The position numbers and the translations under genes are program-made. Below, piece after piece: positions 9,296 to 18,770 of a stretch of 64,000 nt of DNA; within the stretch, counting starts at the first letter, position 1, and every line of letters begins with the position of its first letter. Under the pieces are notes generated by a model. The model was not told the DNA's origin. It did no database searches and was given only the letters and a program-made list of their open reading frames with translations. Source of the DNA: Paracoccaceae bacterium (GTDB taxonomy: Bacteria; Pseudomonadota; Alphaproteobacteria; Rhodobacterales; Rhodobacteraceae); contig JABBAP010000039.1 of the NCBI GenBank assembly GCA_018607905.1, positions 1 to 64,000 on the forward strand, written 5' to 3'.

Positions 9296-10177
9296 ATGAA
9301 TAATCCAGCACCAAATAACCCACGCCGCGCTGCCGCGATGATCCTGTTGGCCAGCGCATTGTTTGCCGCCACAACAATTCTCGCAAAATTCCTCGGAACC
9401 ACGCAAAATCCGCTTCACCCTCTCCAAGTCTCGGCAGGACGGTTTTTCTTTGCCTTCATCACCATCGCCACATTCGCAGCCATCACCCGCCCAAAAATCA
9501 CCGCGCCAAACCTGCCGCTGCATTTCGGGCGCTCCCTTTTAGGATGGATCGGCGTATCCCTGATGTTCGCCGCCGTCGCCCGCATTCCGCTGCCAGACGC
9601 CACCGCAATCAGCTTTCTAAACCCTGTCTTCGCCATGCTGTTCGCCATTGTCATCTTGAAAGAGGTCATCGGCAAATGGCGCTGGCTCGCCGCTGCAATC
9701 GCGCTGATTGGCGCAATCATACTCCTGCGCCCATCAGCAAACAGCATGCAACCTGCCGCCTTCCTCGCCCTTGGCGCGGCCTGCGTGATGGGTCTTGAAG
9801 TCATCCTCATCAAATTTCTATCGGGGCGCGAAAAACCTGTTCAAATCCTGTTGATCAACAACACAATCGGCGCGGCACTCGCCTGTACCGCCGCCTATTT
9901 TGTCTGGCAAACGCCAACCTCCACACAGTGGCTCGGCCTCGTGGCGATTGGCGTTGTCATGCTCTGTGGTCAGGCCCTGTTCATCCAAGCCATGCGCAGC
10001 GCCGAGGCATCGTATGTGGCCCCGTTCAGCTATGCCACACTGGTGTTTGCCACGCTCTATGATTTCTGGGTGTTTGGCGCAAAACCGGATGCAATTTCCA
10101 TCCTTGGCGCGGCAACAATCCTCAGCGGCGCGGCCCTCCTCGCTTGGCGCGAAGCCCGCCTGCCCGCCAAACCATAA
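9296..10177 (+). CDS. EamA/DMT superfamily transporter
   Basis: An inner-membrane protein of 293 residues with about ten hydrophobic segments in two repeated halves, as in the drug/metabolite transporter superfamily (EamA). The first half starts AAAMILLASALFAATTILAKFL and the second begins near LALGAACVMGLEVILIKFL. LPDATAISFLNPVFAMLFAI is a typical EamA stretch. It probably exports a metabolite or amino acid. The frame extends upstream, but the ATG at 9296 places the first membrane segment correctly. Confidence 0.88.
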   Translation: MNNPAPNNPRRAAAMILLASALFAATTILAKFLGTTQNPLHPLQVSAGRFFFAFITIATFAAITRPKITAPNLPLHFGRSLLGWIGVSLMFAAVARIPLPDATAISFLNPVFAMLFAIVILKEVIGKWRWLAAAIALIGAIILLRPSANSMQPAAFLALGAACVMGLEVILIKFLSGREKPVQILLINNTIGAALACTAAYFVWQTPTSTQWLGLVAIGVVMLCGQALFIQAMRSAEASYVAPFSYATLVFATLYDFWVFGAKPDAISILGAATILSGAALLAWREARLPAKP

Positions 10178-10231
10178 CCTTTTGCCAACCAAATCTGTGC
10201 AAAGTCGCGATCAACGCTGCAAATTGGCGGG

Positions 10232-10238
10232 CGATTCG
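10232..10238 (+). promoter_or_regulatory. Candidate GcrA/CcrM site upstream of gcrA
   Basis: CGATTCG fits the GcrA consensus YGAKTCG and contains a GANTC methylation site. It lies about 95 bp upstream of the gcrA start. A single 7-mer of this degeneracy is expected by chance every few kilobases, so autoregulation is only a suggestion. Confidence 0.3.
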
Positions 10239-10332
10239 TCTTGTGCCCGAACCCGCTGACAGGATAAGGTGCAGCCTGATAAGAATTCCGCGCAGACCTT
10301 GGGGTCGCGCACCAGAGTTAAGGAGACATTTC

Positions 10333-10893
10333 ATGTCTTGGACAGATGACCGCGTAGAAACGTTGAAAACCATGTGGGGCGAAGGTAAATCCGCCAGCCA
10401 GATCGCCAAAGAGCTTGGCGGCGTCACCCGCAATGCCGTGATCGGCAAAGTGCACCGTTTGGGCCTCTCGAACCGCGCAACACCTGCGAAAACAGCTAAG
10501 GAAAAGCCAGCCCCAAAAGAGGCAGCAAAACCGAAGGCCGCGCCAAAACCCGAAAAAGAAAAATCCGCTGCGGCGAAAATTATGGAAAATCCAGTGGCGC
10601 TGCCCATTCGCAGACCAATTATCACTGCTGGCCAACCGCTTCCGCCGCAACCGTCCAATTCCGAAATCAGCCAAGAGGCGCTCGCCACTGTTGCTGAGGT
10701 CGAAAAGAAGGCGAAAAAGCTGAACTTGATGCAGTTGACCGAAAAGACCTGCAAATGGCCAATCGGCGACCCTGCAACGGACGAATTTTGGTTCTGTGGT
10801 CTGAACGTGCAAACGGGCAAACCCTACTGCGAAGCCCATAACGCCGTGGCTTTCCAACCGATGTCAGCCCGCCGCGACCGTCGCGCGCGTTAA
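10333..10893 (+). CDS. gcrA: GcrA cell-cycle regulator
   Basis: GcrA is the alphaproteobacterial sigma70-associated activator that reads methylated GANTC sites made by CcrM and drives cell-division genes. The 186-residue protein starts MSWTDDRVETLKTMWGEG, the diagnostic N-terminal helix-turn-helix domain (residues 1-45), followed by an Ala/Lys/Pro-rich linker (about 50-85). The C-terminal sigma-binding domain contains KTCKWPIGDP and FCGLNVQTGKPYCEAHN. The start is fixed by AAGGAGACATTTC. Candidate GcrA sites precede ftsZ and ftsW in this window. Confidence 0.95.
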   Translation: MSWTDDRVETLKTMWGEGKSASQIAKELGGVTRNAVIGKVHRLGLSNRATPAKTAKEKPAPKEAAKPKAAPKPEKEKSAAAKIMENPVALPIRRPIITAGQPLPPQPSNSEISQEALATVAEVEKKAKKLNLMQLTEKTCKWPIGDPATDEFWFCGLNVQTGKPYCEAHNAVAFQPMSARRDRRAR

Positions 10894-10913
10894 ATTCAAC
10901 GGTATTTCAATAT

Positions 10914-10939
10914 TTTACGGGCGCTACGGCGCCCGTAAA
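10914..10939 (+). terminator. Hairpin downstream of gcrA
   Basis: TTTACGGGCGC and GCGCCCGTAAA form an 11-bp perfect stem around a TACG loop, 20 bp after the gcrA stop. Only CGTTT follows, so the T-tract is weak. It is a plausible intrinsic terminator or 3'-end stabiliser for gcrA mRNA. Confidence 0.6.
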
Positions 10940-11030
10940 CGTTTGTGGCGCGCCAATGTGATAGATCACCCATTGTCAGCCCGAATCCGACGCACTACCT
11001 TATAGGCAATCGTAAAACCACAGGCCGCCC

Positions 11031-11462
11031 ATGATCAATTACACGCTTAAATGCGATCAAGATCACACCTTCGAAAGCTGGTTTCAATCCGCAGAGGCAT
11101 TTGACAAACTGCTTGCCGCTGGCATGGTCACCTGTTCTGTTTGTGGCACGCTTGGCGTGGAAAAGGCGATCATGGCCCCGCGTGTGCGCCCGGCCCGTAA
11201 CGCGGCCAAACCAACGGCTCGGCCCCTATCCGCCCCGGCATCCCCCGCCGAACAGGCGCTCGCAGAAATGCGTAAAATGGTCGAAGAAAACTCCGAAGAT
11301 GTCGGCGATAAATTTGCAGATGAGGCGCGCAAAATCCACGACGGCGACGCGCCTGAACGCTCCATCATCGGCAAAGCCAAACCAGAAGAGGCCAAAGCCT
11401 TAGTCGAGGATGGCATTCCCATCGCGCCCCTGCCATGGGGCAACAAACGGCGCACAAACTAA
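11031..11462 (+). CDS. DUF1178 family protein
   Basis: This 143-residue protein begins MINYTLKCDQDHTFESWFQS, the hallmark of DUF1178, with a small zinc-ribbon-like start: Cys in LKCDQDH, then CSVCG near residues 36-40. A Pro/Ala-rich linker and the conserved EDVGDKFADEARKIHDGDAPERSIIG follow. The family is widespread in Alphaproteobacteria and its function is unknown. It is a soluble cytoplasmic protein, on its own between gcrA and lysC. Confidence 0.88.
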   Translation: MINYTLKCDQDHTFESWFQSAEAFDKLLAAGMVTCSVCGTLGVEKAIMAPRVRPARNAAKPTARPLSAPASPAEQALAEMRKMVEENSEDVGDKFADEARKIHDGDAPERSIIGKAKPEEAKALVEDGIPIAPLPWGNKRRTN

Positions 11463-11548
11463 GGCCGCATTTAAAACGCCCTTCCCCTTGCCCCTGAACC
11501 CGCGTATGACGTGCGCGAACCTTTAAACCAGCCAGTGGATCCGTAAAA

Positions 11549-12799
11549 ATGCCCCGTTTGGTCATGAAATTTGGCGGCACCTCGGTGGCAGATCTTGCTA
11601 AGATCGCCAACGCCGCAGATAAAGTCCGTCAAGAAGTCGAAAACGGCTTTGAGGTCGTGGTCATTGTCTCTGCTATGTCGGGCAAAACCAACGAACTTGT
11701 GGGCTGGGTCAAAGACAGCGCCCCTGCCGATGGCCTGTATGATCGCGCCGAATATGACGCAATCGTATCCTCTGGCGAAAACGTCACATCTGGCCTGATG
11801 GCGATGCGCCTGCAAGAAATGGGCATCCCTGCACGCAGTTGGCAAGGTTGGCAAATTCCGCTGCAATGCACAGGCCAACACGAAGCAGCCCGCATTGACG
11901 CAATCCCATCCGATAACCTAGATGCATCCTTTGCTTCAGGCGTCAAAGTCGCGGTTGTCGCTGGCTTTCAGGGCGTGATGGAAGATGGCCGTATCGCAAC
12001 CCTTGGTCGGGGCGGATCAGACACCACCGCCGTTGCCTTTGCCGCCGCTCTCAACGCGGAACGCTGCGATATTTACACAGACGTGGACGGCATTTACACC
12101 ACGGACCCACGCATCGTTTCTGACGCACGTAAATTGCACAGAATATCTTACGAAGAAATGCTCGAACTTGCCTCGCTTGGGGCCAAAGTCTTGCAAACCC
12201 GCTCCGTCGAACTGGCCCGCTCCTACCGCGTGCGCCTGCGGGTACTCTCCAGTTTTGAAGACGATATCTCTGCCGACGTCGGCACACTTGTTTGCTCAGA
12301 GGAAGAAATCATGGAAAACATCCGCGTAGTCAAAGGCGTCGCCTATTCCCGCGATGAGGCCAAAATGACCCTCGTCTCCGTCGCCGACCGCCCAGGCGTT
12401 GCCGCAGCAATCTTTGGCCCACTGGCCGATGCAGGCGTTAACGTCGATATGATCGTGCAAAACATATCTGAGGACGGTCGCACAGACATGACCTTTTCTT
12501 GCCCTGTCGATCACGTCCCTTTGGCCGAGGCCGCGATGAAATCCGCCGCTGAAACAGGCGAGCTGAACTACCGTGATCTGATCAGCGACACAAACGTCGC
12601 CAAAATCTCGATTGTCGGGAACGGCATGCGCTCGCAAGCGGGTGTTGCCAAGAAAATGTTCGAAGTACTGGCCGCGCATAATGCCAACATTCAGGTCATC
12701 ACCACATCCGAGATCAAGATTTCTGTGCTTGTGGATCGAAAATACATGGAATTGGCCGTCCGCGCACTGCATGATGAGTTTGAACTCGCAGAGGCATAG
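11549..12799 (+). CDS. lysC: Aspartate kinase
   Basis: This enzyme phosphorylates aspartate in the first step of lysine, threonine, methionine and diaminopimelate synthesis. The 416-residue protein has KFGGTS at residues 7-12, the kinase-fold segment GRGGSDTTAVAFAAAL, and two C-terminal ACT domains (VKGVAYSRDEAKMTLVSV and ISIVGNGMRSQAGVAKKMFEVL) for feedback by lysine or threonine. Length fits the single-function alphaproteobacterial form. ptsP follows after 8 bp, an arrangement common in Rhodobacterales. Confidence 0.97.
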   Translation: MPRLVMKFGGTSVADLAKIANAADKVRQEVENGFEVVVIVSAMSGKTNELVGWVKDSAPADGLYDRAEYDAIVSSGENVTSGLMAMRLQEMGIPARSWQGWQIPLQCTGQHEAARIDAIPSDNLDASFASGVKVAVVAGFQGVMEDGRIATLGRGGSDTTAVAFAAALNAERCDIYTDVDGIYTTDPRIVSDARKLHRISYEEMLELASLGAKVLQTRSVELARSYRVRLRVLSSFEDDISADVGTLVCSEEEIMENIRVVKGVAYSRDEAKMTLVSVADRPGVAAAIFGPLADAGVNVDMIVQNISEDGRTDMTFSCPVDHVPLAEAAMKSAAETGELNYRDLISDTNVAKISIVGNGMRSQAGVAKKMFEVLAAHNANIQVITTSEIKISVLVDRKYMELAVRALHDEFELAEA

Positions 12800-12807
12800 G
12801 CTCAGTT

Positions 12808-15051
12808 TTGGTAAAATCACGTCTAGACAGTCGCCAACTGCTCACACGGTTGCGCGACACGCTGGCAGAAGACGGCGATGGTCAGCAACGGCTTGACCAC
12901 ATCACCCAACTGGTTGCGGCGGGTGTCGGCGTCGAAGTGTGCTCAATCTACCTGCGCCGTGATCGCCAAACCCTTGAACTGTGCGCCACCGAAGGCCTGA
13001 AACAAGAATCCGTTCACGTCACCCGCCTGCGCTACGGTGAGGGCCTTGTGGGTCGCGTCGCCAAAGAAGCCAGTCCGGTAAACGCAGACGATGCAACCAC
13101 CGAAAAGGGTTTCCGCTACATGCCCGAAACGGGCGAGGAAATGTATTCCTCGTTCCTTGGCGTCCCGATCCAACGCTTGGGCGAAGTTCTCGGCGTTTTG
13201 GTGATCCAATCCAAAGTGCAGCGCAAATATTCAGACGATGATGTTTACGCGCTCGAAGTGGTGGCAATGGTTATCGCAGAAATGAAGGAACTTGGCGCGT
13301 TTGTCGGCGACGGCGAAGCAATGACCGCGCCCCACCAACGCCCGATCATGTTCACAGGGGCTTCCGCGCAAGAAGGCGCGGCCCGTGGCAATGTCCTGCT
13401 GCACGACCCCCAGATCGTTATCACAAACCCTGTTGCTGACGACCCCGAAGAAGAAAAGAAACGCCTAAACGATGCGATGGATTCCTTGCGGATTTCCGTC
13501 AACGACATGCTGTCTGCCACCAAAAAAGACAGCGATGACGAACAGTTAGAGGTTATGGAAGCCTACCGTATGTTTGCCAATTCTAAGGGCTGGCGCACCC
13601 GAATGGAAGCAAGCATCGACAGCGGGCTTGCCGCCGAAGTGGCCGTGGAAAAAGAACAATCCGCCACCCGTGCCCGCATGGCCCGCGTTCCTGATCCGTA
13701 CCTGCGCGAACGGCTTCACGATCTTGACGACCTTTCAAATCGGCTGCTGCGCATTCTTACGGGCCAAGGCCGATCAGCAGGTGATCCGCTGCCCGAAAAC
13801 CCCGTTCTTGTGGCGCGAAATATCGGCCCGGGCGAGCTGTTAGAATACGGCAAAGATCTGCGTGGCATTGTGCTGGAACAGGGGTCAGTTGGCTCGCACG
13901 CCGCGATAATCGCGCGCGCTTGGGCCATTCCGATGATCATCCACGCCGACAATATCACCCGCGAGGCCCTGAACGGCGATGCGATCCTTGTGGATGGTGA
14001 TCAGGGCCTTGCGCACCTGCGCCCAGACGACATTGTTGCCTCTGCGTTCAACGATAAAATCGCGATGGCGAACCAGGCACAAGAACGCTTCTCTGCCATT
14101 CGCGATAAACCTGCGCTTACCAAAGACGGCATCAAAATTGATCTGATGATGAACGCAGGTCTGTTGGCCGATCTCCCCAGCATCGACAGTTCCGGTGCCG
14201 AAGGCGTTGGCTTGTTCCGCACCGAACTCCAGTTCCTTGTACGCAGTGAAATGCCCAAACGGACGGACCTTTCGCGCCAATACACCCGTGTATTTGACGG
14301 TGCCAAAGGCAAGCCTGTTACCTTCCGCACGCTTGATATCGGGTCTGACAAAGTTGTTCCGTTCCTGAAACCAGAAGACGAGCCGAACCCCGCTTTGGGC
14401 TGGCGCGCCATTCGCATTTCGCTCGATAAACCGGGCATCATGCGCATGCAGCTAGAGGCGATTTTACGCGCGTCAAAGGGGCGTCCGGTCAACATCATGT
14501 TCCCGTTTGTCGCGCAATTCAGCGAGTTTATCGACGCCAAAGCCATGCTCGATAAAACCATCGAAAATGAATTGCGGCTGGGTCACACTATCCCAAGCGA
14601 TATCAAAGTGGGCGCAATGCTTGAAACGCCGTCACTGGCCTTTGCACCCAATCAATTCTTTGAAATGGCTGACTTTATTTCAATCGGTGGCAACGATCTG
14701 AAGCAGTTCTTCTTTGCCGCAGACCGTGAAAACGAACGGGTTCGTCGTCGATATGATACCCTTAACGTCAGCTTTCTGACCTTCATCGAGTTGATCACAC
14801 AGCGCTGCGATGAGTTTAACACGCCTGTCAGTTTTTGTGGCGAAGACGCGGGCCGCCCGCTCGAAGCCATGTGTTTCGCAGCGATGGGTTTGCGCACGCT
14901 TTCTATGCGCCCGGCCTCCATCGGCCCTGTCAAAGATCGCCTGATGTCGGTGAACTTAGCAGACGCGAAAATCGCAATTGATGAGGCCCGTCTGTCTGGT
15001 GATCAATCTGTGCGCGACCGCATCCGCAAATGGTACTCTGAGCAACGCTAG
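12808..15051 (+). CDS. ptsP: Phosphoenolpyruvate-protein phosphotransferase PtsP (EI-Ntr)
   Basis: PtsP is enzyme I of the nitrogen-related PTS. It autophosphorylates from phosphoenolpyruvate and passes phosphate to NPr (PtsO) and EIIA-Ntr (PtsN) to regulate potassium and nitrogen metabolism. The 747-residue protein has a GAF domain (about 20-165), the phosphohistidine domain with GSVGSHAAIIARAW (H364), and a C-terminal PEP-binding barrel with GVGLFRTELQFLVR, GWRAIRISLDKPG and CGEDAG. The start is a TTG 8 bp after lysC, and the protein sequence fits the family from that point. Confidence 0.94.
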   Translation: MVKSRLDSRQLLTRLRDTLAEDGDGQQRLDHITQLVAAGVGVEVCSIYLRRDRQTLELCATEGLKQESVHVTRLRYGEGLVGRVAKEASPVNADDATTEKGFRYMPETGEEMYSSFLGVPIQRLGEVLGVLVIQSKVQRKYSDDDVYALEVVAMVIAEMKELGAFVGDGEAMTAPHQRPIMFTGASAQEGAARGNVLLHDPQIVITNPVADDPEEEKKRLNDAMDSLRISVNDMLSATKKDSDDEQLEVMEAYRMFANSKGWRTRMEASIDSGLAAEVAVEKEQSATRARMARVPDPYLRERLHDLDDLSNRLLRILTGQGRSAGDPLPENPVLVARNIGPGELLEYGKDLRGIVLEQGSVGSHAAIIARAWAIPMIIHADNITREALNGDAILVDGDQGLAHLRPDDIVASAFNDKIAMANQAQERFSAIRDKPALTKDGIKIDLMMNAGLLADLPSIDSSGAEGVGLFRTELQFLVRSEMPKRTDLSRQYTRVFDGAKGKPVTFRTLDIGSDKVVPFLKPEDEPNPALGWRAIRISLDKPGIMRMQLEAILRASKGRPVNIMFPFVAQFSEFIDAKAMLDKTIENELRLGHTIPSDIKVGAMLETPSLAFAPNQFFEMADFISIGGNDLKQFFFAADRENERVRRRYDTLNVSFLTFIELITQRCDEFNTPVSFCGEDAGRPLEAMCFAAMGLRTLSMRPASIGPVKDRLMSVNLADAKIAIDEARLSGDQSVRDRIRKWYSEQR

Positions 15052-15069
15052 CGCGTTTCCCAAAACGCT

Positions 15070-16716
15070 TTAGCGCGTAAGCAACGCCTTCGCTGCCGCT
15101 TCCGCTTCGGGTGTAATAATATCCCCTGCCAACATCCGCGCAATTTCTGTCGTGCGTTCAGCGTCATCCAACTTAGCAACCGTGCTTAGCGTTACGCCCT
15201 TGCTTACAGATTTTGAAACCTGCCACTGATGGGCGCCTTGCGCTGCAACTTGCGGGGAATGGGTCACAACCAAAATCTGCGCGCTCTCTGCCAGTACTGC
15301 CAAACGGCGACCAACGGCATCTGCTGTTGCGCCACCAACACCACGATCAATTTCATCAAAGATCAGCGTCACGCCTTCGTTTTGGCGGGTCAAACACACT
15401 TTTAGCGCCAGTAAAAACCGCGATAATTCACCGCCCGAGGCAATCTTTTCAATCGGCCCAGATGGCGCGCCGGGATTGGTTGCAACGGTAAACGCAACCA
15501 TGTCGCGCCCCTCGGAGCCTGCGCCAATATCTGTCACATCTGTGGTGAAAACCGCCCGTTCCATCTTCAACGGTTTTAACTCCGCCGACATCGCCTTATC
15601 CAGCTTGACCGCCGCCTTTTGGCGCGCCGCCGTCAACTTATCGGCGATGCCATTATACCCGTCCTTGGCCACATCCAACGCCGTTTGCAGCTCCTTTATT
15701 TGATCCGCGCCTGTATCAATTGCATTCAACCGCACCCGCAATTCATCGCCAAATTCGGCTAAACTGTCGGGCAAAACACTGTGTTTACGGGCCAAATCAC
15801 GGATGGCGAACAGCCGTTCCTCGGTCGCCTCCAACTCCAACGGGTTAAAATCCAGTGCCTGCAAACACTCATCAACGCCGCGCTGTGCATCCGATAATTC
15901 AGACGCCGCTCGCGACAACGTCGCAATCGGTTCTTCCAAACGCCCATCGGCATTATCTGCGGATGTTTCCAACCACCGCAGCGCATCCATCATCGCCCCT
16001 TCAGCGCCGTCACCACCCAAAGCATTGCTCGCTTTTGCGATATCTTCGCGCACCCGTTCCGCGCCCTGCATCTGACGCCGCTTTTGATCGAGCGCCACGT
16101 CTTCGCCCGGCTGGGGCGCTAATTCGTCCAACTCTGCAACCGCGTGGCGCAAAAATTCCGCGTCCAGCTTGGCCTCTTCTAATGCTGCCACCGCCGCGTC
16201 CAGCGTCTTTTGTGCGCCTCGCACCTGCGACCATGCTTTGCGCACGGGTCCAAGGTTCACGCCCGCAAACGCATCCAGCAATCCGCGATGCCCCTTGGCA
16301 TTCAGCAGTCCCTGATCATCATGCTGACCGTGCAATTCCACCAGCTTTGCCGACAACAACCGCAACACATCGCCAGAAACGCGCCGATCATTCACAAACG
16401 CCGTTTTGCGCCCATCTGGCGTATTTGTGCGGCGGAAAATCAGCTCATTGTCTTCGAGGATAAAATCCTGCTCTGCCAAAACGGCGGCGGCGGGATGATC
16501 ATCGGCGATATCAAATACGGCAGTCACTTCGCCCAGATCCGCGCCCGCGCGCACCAAATCTGCACGCCCGCGCCAGCCCAGCACAAACCCCAAACTGTCC
16601 AGCAAAATGGATTTACCCGCACCCGTTTCACCCGTCAGCACGTTTAGACCCGATTGAAACTCCAGGTCCAATCGGTCAATCAGCAGCATGTTTCGGATAT
16701 AAAGCCCGCGTAGCAT
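15070..16716 (-). CDS. recN: DNA repair protein RecN
   Basis: RecN is an SMC-like ATPase acting early in double-strand break repair. The 548-residue protein has the Walker A motif GETGAGKS (29-36), a long central coiled coil (about 155-390, rich in Ala, Glu and Arg), the ABC signature region IASGGELSRFLLALK, and Walker B TLIFDEIDRGVGGATADAV. It is the last gene of the minus-strand envelope/division series, 6 bp after bamD, and ends convergent to ptsP with an 18 bp gap. Confidence 0.97.
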   Translation of the reverse strand: MLRGLYIRNMLLIDRLDLEFQSGLNVLTGETGAGKSILLDSLGFVLGWRGRADLVRAGADLGEVTAVFDIADDHPAAAVLAEQDFILEDNELIFRRTNTPDGRKTAFVNDRRVSGDVLRLLSAKLVELHGQHDDQGLLNAKGHRGLLDAFAGVNLGPVRKAWSQVRGAQKTLDAAVAALEEAKLDAEFLRHAVAELDELAPQPGEDVALDQKRRQMQGAERVREDIAKASNALGGDGAEGAMMDALRWLETSADNADGRLEEPIATLSRAASELSDAQRGVDECLQALDFNPLELEATEERLFAIRDLARKHSVLPDSLAEFGDELRVRLNAIDTGADQIKELQTALDVAKDGYNGIADKLTAARQKAAVKLDKAMSAELKPLKMERAVFTTDVTDIGAGSEGRDMVAFTVATNPGAPSGPIEKIASGGELSRFLLALKVCLTRQNEGVTLIFDEIDRGVGGATADAVGRRLAVLAESAQILVVTHSPQVAAQGAHQWQVSKSVSKGVTLSTVAKLDDAERTTEIARMLAGDIITPEAEAAAKALLTR

Positions 16717-16722
16717 TCGCGG

Positions 16723-17574
16723 TTAGCGCCATTCGCCTTTTGCGACCTGACGCCAAATTTTCTTCAGCCAGCCTTGGCTCGCATCATTTGCTTTATCAAT
16801 CGAGATTCCGCGCCCCGTCAGCAAGGCATAGGTGTCGTTGTACCAATCCGTCGCTTGAAAGTTATGGCCCAGAATCGCACCAGCCGTTTGCGCATCGGCA
16901 TCCAAACCGAGCGAGACATAAGCCTCGACCAGACGGTGCAATGCTTCAGGCGTATGGGTTGTTGTTTGGAAATCTTCCACAACCACGCGGAACCGGTTGA
17001 TCGCCGCACCAAAATGGCCCTTTTTAAGGTAGAATCGACCGATCGCCATTTCCTTGCCAGCCAAATGATCCAACGCGAGGTCAAATTTCAACAACGCCGA
17101 CGATGCATATTCACTGTCTGGGTAACGCTCCACTGTTGTGCGCAAGGCCTGCAACGCTTGGAACGTGATGCCTTGGTCGCGGCTCACGTCATCAATCTGG
17201 TCGTAAAAGCTCAACGCGATCAGATACTGCGCGTAGGCGGCATCTTCATCGGCTGGATAAAAATCGAGGTATCTTTGCGCCGCACCACGGCTTTCTTCGT
17301 ATAATTTGCCTTGGTGATACGCAAACGCCGACATGATAATCGAACGCTTTGCCCATTCAGAATAGGGGTACAGGCGCTCAACTTCGGTGAACAGAACCGC
17401 CGCATCTTCTGCACCGCGCCGTTCTGTCAGCTTTGCTTCGGCTTGCTGGAAAATTTGCTCTGGCGGCGTGTTCTCTAGGGTCACTTCTTCTTTGCGCAAA
17501 CGCGCACAGCCTGATGCCAAAACCACCGAGGCCAGCACCGCACCCAATACAACACGTTTACCGAAAGAAGCCAT
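16723..17574 (-). CDS. bamD: Outer membrane protein assembly factor BamD
   Basis: BamD is a lipoprotein of the BAM complex that inserts beta-barrel proteins into the outer membrane. The 283-residue precursor starts MASFGKRVVLGAVLASVVLA and has the lipobox LASGC; after the Cys come tetratricopeptide-like repeats (EQIFQQAEAKL, FTEVERLYPYSEWAKRS, YHQGKLYEESRGAAQRY and others). The start has AGGA upstream; a longer frame would hide the signal peptide behind 14 extra residues. It lies between lpxC and recN, as in related genomes. Confidence 0.94.
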   Translation of the reverse strand: MASFGKRVVLGAVLASVVLASGCARLRKEEVTLENTPPEQIFQQAEAKLTERRGAEDAAVLFTEVERLYPYSEWAKRSIIMSAFAYHQGKLYEESRGAAQRYLDFYPADEDAAYAQYLIALSFYDQIDDVSRDQGITFQALQALRTTVERYPDSEYASSALLKFDLALDHLAGKEMAIGRFYLKKGHFGAAINRFRVVVEDFQTTTHTPEALHRLVEAYVSLGLDADAQTAGAILGHNFQATDWYNDTYALLTGRGISIDKANDASQGWLKKIWRQVAKGEWR

Positions 17575-17703
17575 TACCGCATTATCCTGTCTTGCTCGCC
17601 CAACCATAGGCGGCATTTTGAAGGTTAACTAGCATAAAATCAGCAAAGGAAAAACGGTTTCGCACCGTTAAGCCACAAGTTTTACCTTGGGCGAGCGTCC
17701 ACA

Positions 17704-18621
17704 TCAGGCGTGAACGAAATCCGTGGGCTTAATATGCGCGCCTGGCAGGTCATTCCATTGCTCGGGCGTGACCTCGATCATCTCCCAAGCGTCTGGATTC
17801 GCGAACAATTCTCGCAACAAAAGGTTCGTGGCACGGTGGCCCGCTTTTTCGCCGTGGTATCGCCCAATGATCGGGCTGCCAGCCAAGGCCAGATCGCCCA
17901 AAGCATCCAACATTTTGTGGCGCACACATTCATCTGCGCGACGGAACCCTTCCGGGTTCAAAATATTTGCACCATCAACAACGATGGCATTGTCCAAACC
18001 ACCCCCGAGCCCAAGGCCGGCGGATTGCATCGCATCTACGTCCGCGGCACGACAGAACGTGCGGCAATTGCTCAACTCGCGCACAAACGCCCCGTTAGAC
18101 ATCTTCAGTTTTTTGGATTGCTGGCCAATGGCCGCATCAACAAAATCAATCTCAAATTCAATTTCAATGCTATCCGCAGGGGACAGGCTGGCGGAAAACC
18201 CATCAACAGAAATGCTCACGTCTTTCAAAATACGCAACGCCCGCAATGGCGCGTCTTGTTCTTGCAAACCTGCCTTAAGGATCGCAGCTACAAACGGTGC
18301 TGAACTGCCATCCATGATCGGAATTTCTGGCCCGTCGATTTCGATCATCGCATTGTGAATGCCCGTGCCTGCCAGCGCAGCCATCAGATGTTCCACTGTC
18401 GATACTTCGACACCCGCATCATTTGCCAAACGGGTGCAAAGCTGCGTGTCATTTACGTGGTCGTACAAAGCAGGGATCAGATTATCGCGGTCTGTGATGT
18501 CCACGCGACGCAACCAAATACCGTATTCAGCCGATGCAGGAGAGACACGCACTACAGCACGTGCACCAGAATGCAGGCCTTTGCCCACAATTTCGATCGG
18601 TTGTTTTAAAGTTCTTTGCAT
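17704..18621 (-). CDS. lpxC: UDP-3-O-acyl-N-acetylglucosamine deacetylase LpxC
   Basis: LpxC catalyses the committed zinc-dependent step of lipid A synthesis. In the 305-residue protein the zinc ligands are visible: H78 in TVEHLMAAL, and H235 and D239 in RHKMLDALGDLALAG, with the catalytic His near 262 (HGEKAGHRATN). E77 of TVEH is the general base. The start is the ATG at 18621, directly after an in-frame GTG. It lies downstream of ftsZ but beyond a terminator, so it is probably transcribed from its own promoter. Confidence 0.97.
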   Translation of the reverse strand: MQRTLKQPIEIVGKGLHSGARAVVRVSPASAEYGIWLRRVDITDRDNLIPALYDHVNDTQLCTRLANDAGVEVSTVEHLMAALAGTGIHNAMIEIDGPEIPIMDGSSAPFVAAILKAGLQEQDAPLRALRILKDVSISVDGFSASLSPADSIEIEFEIDFVDAAIGQQSKKLKMSNGAFVRELSNCRTFCRAADVDAMQSAGLGLGGGLDNAIVVDGANILNPEGFRRADECVRHKMLDALGDLALAGSPIIGRYHGEKAGHRATNLLLRELFANPDAWEMIEVTPEQWNDLPGAHIKPTDFVHA

Positions 18622-18718
18622 CACGTACCTATGACATTGCTTAAGACTTTATTTAGGCAATCACAGGTATAAGCTCAATTCACGCTTTATGACCGATTGT
18701 GTCAGACTGAAATAAAAA

Positions 18719-18741
18719 AGGGCGTGCCTGTAACACGCCCT
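18719..18741 (-). terminator. Rho-independent terminator of ftsZ
   Basis: On the minus strand AGGGCGTG pairs with CACGCCCT around a 7-base loop, followed by TTTTTTATTT. It lies 30 bp after the ftsZ stop. Stem, loop and T-tract are all typical, so this is a confident intrinsic terminator separating ftsZ from lpxC. Confidence 0.88.
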
Positions 18742-18770
18742 CTTTCAAAAATTGTTGGTCTGGAACTGGT

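Noticed and set aside
15053-15068. GCGTTT-CCCA-AAACGC hairpin between ptsP and recN as terminator
   Set aside because: Six-pair stem with only three T residues after it; too weak to call.
15855-16463. 202-codon plus-strand frame inside recN
   Set aside because: Antisense shadow of recN, rich in Pro, Arg and His.
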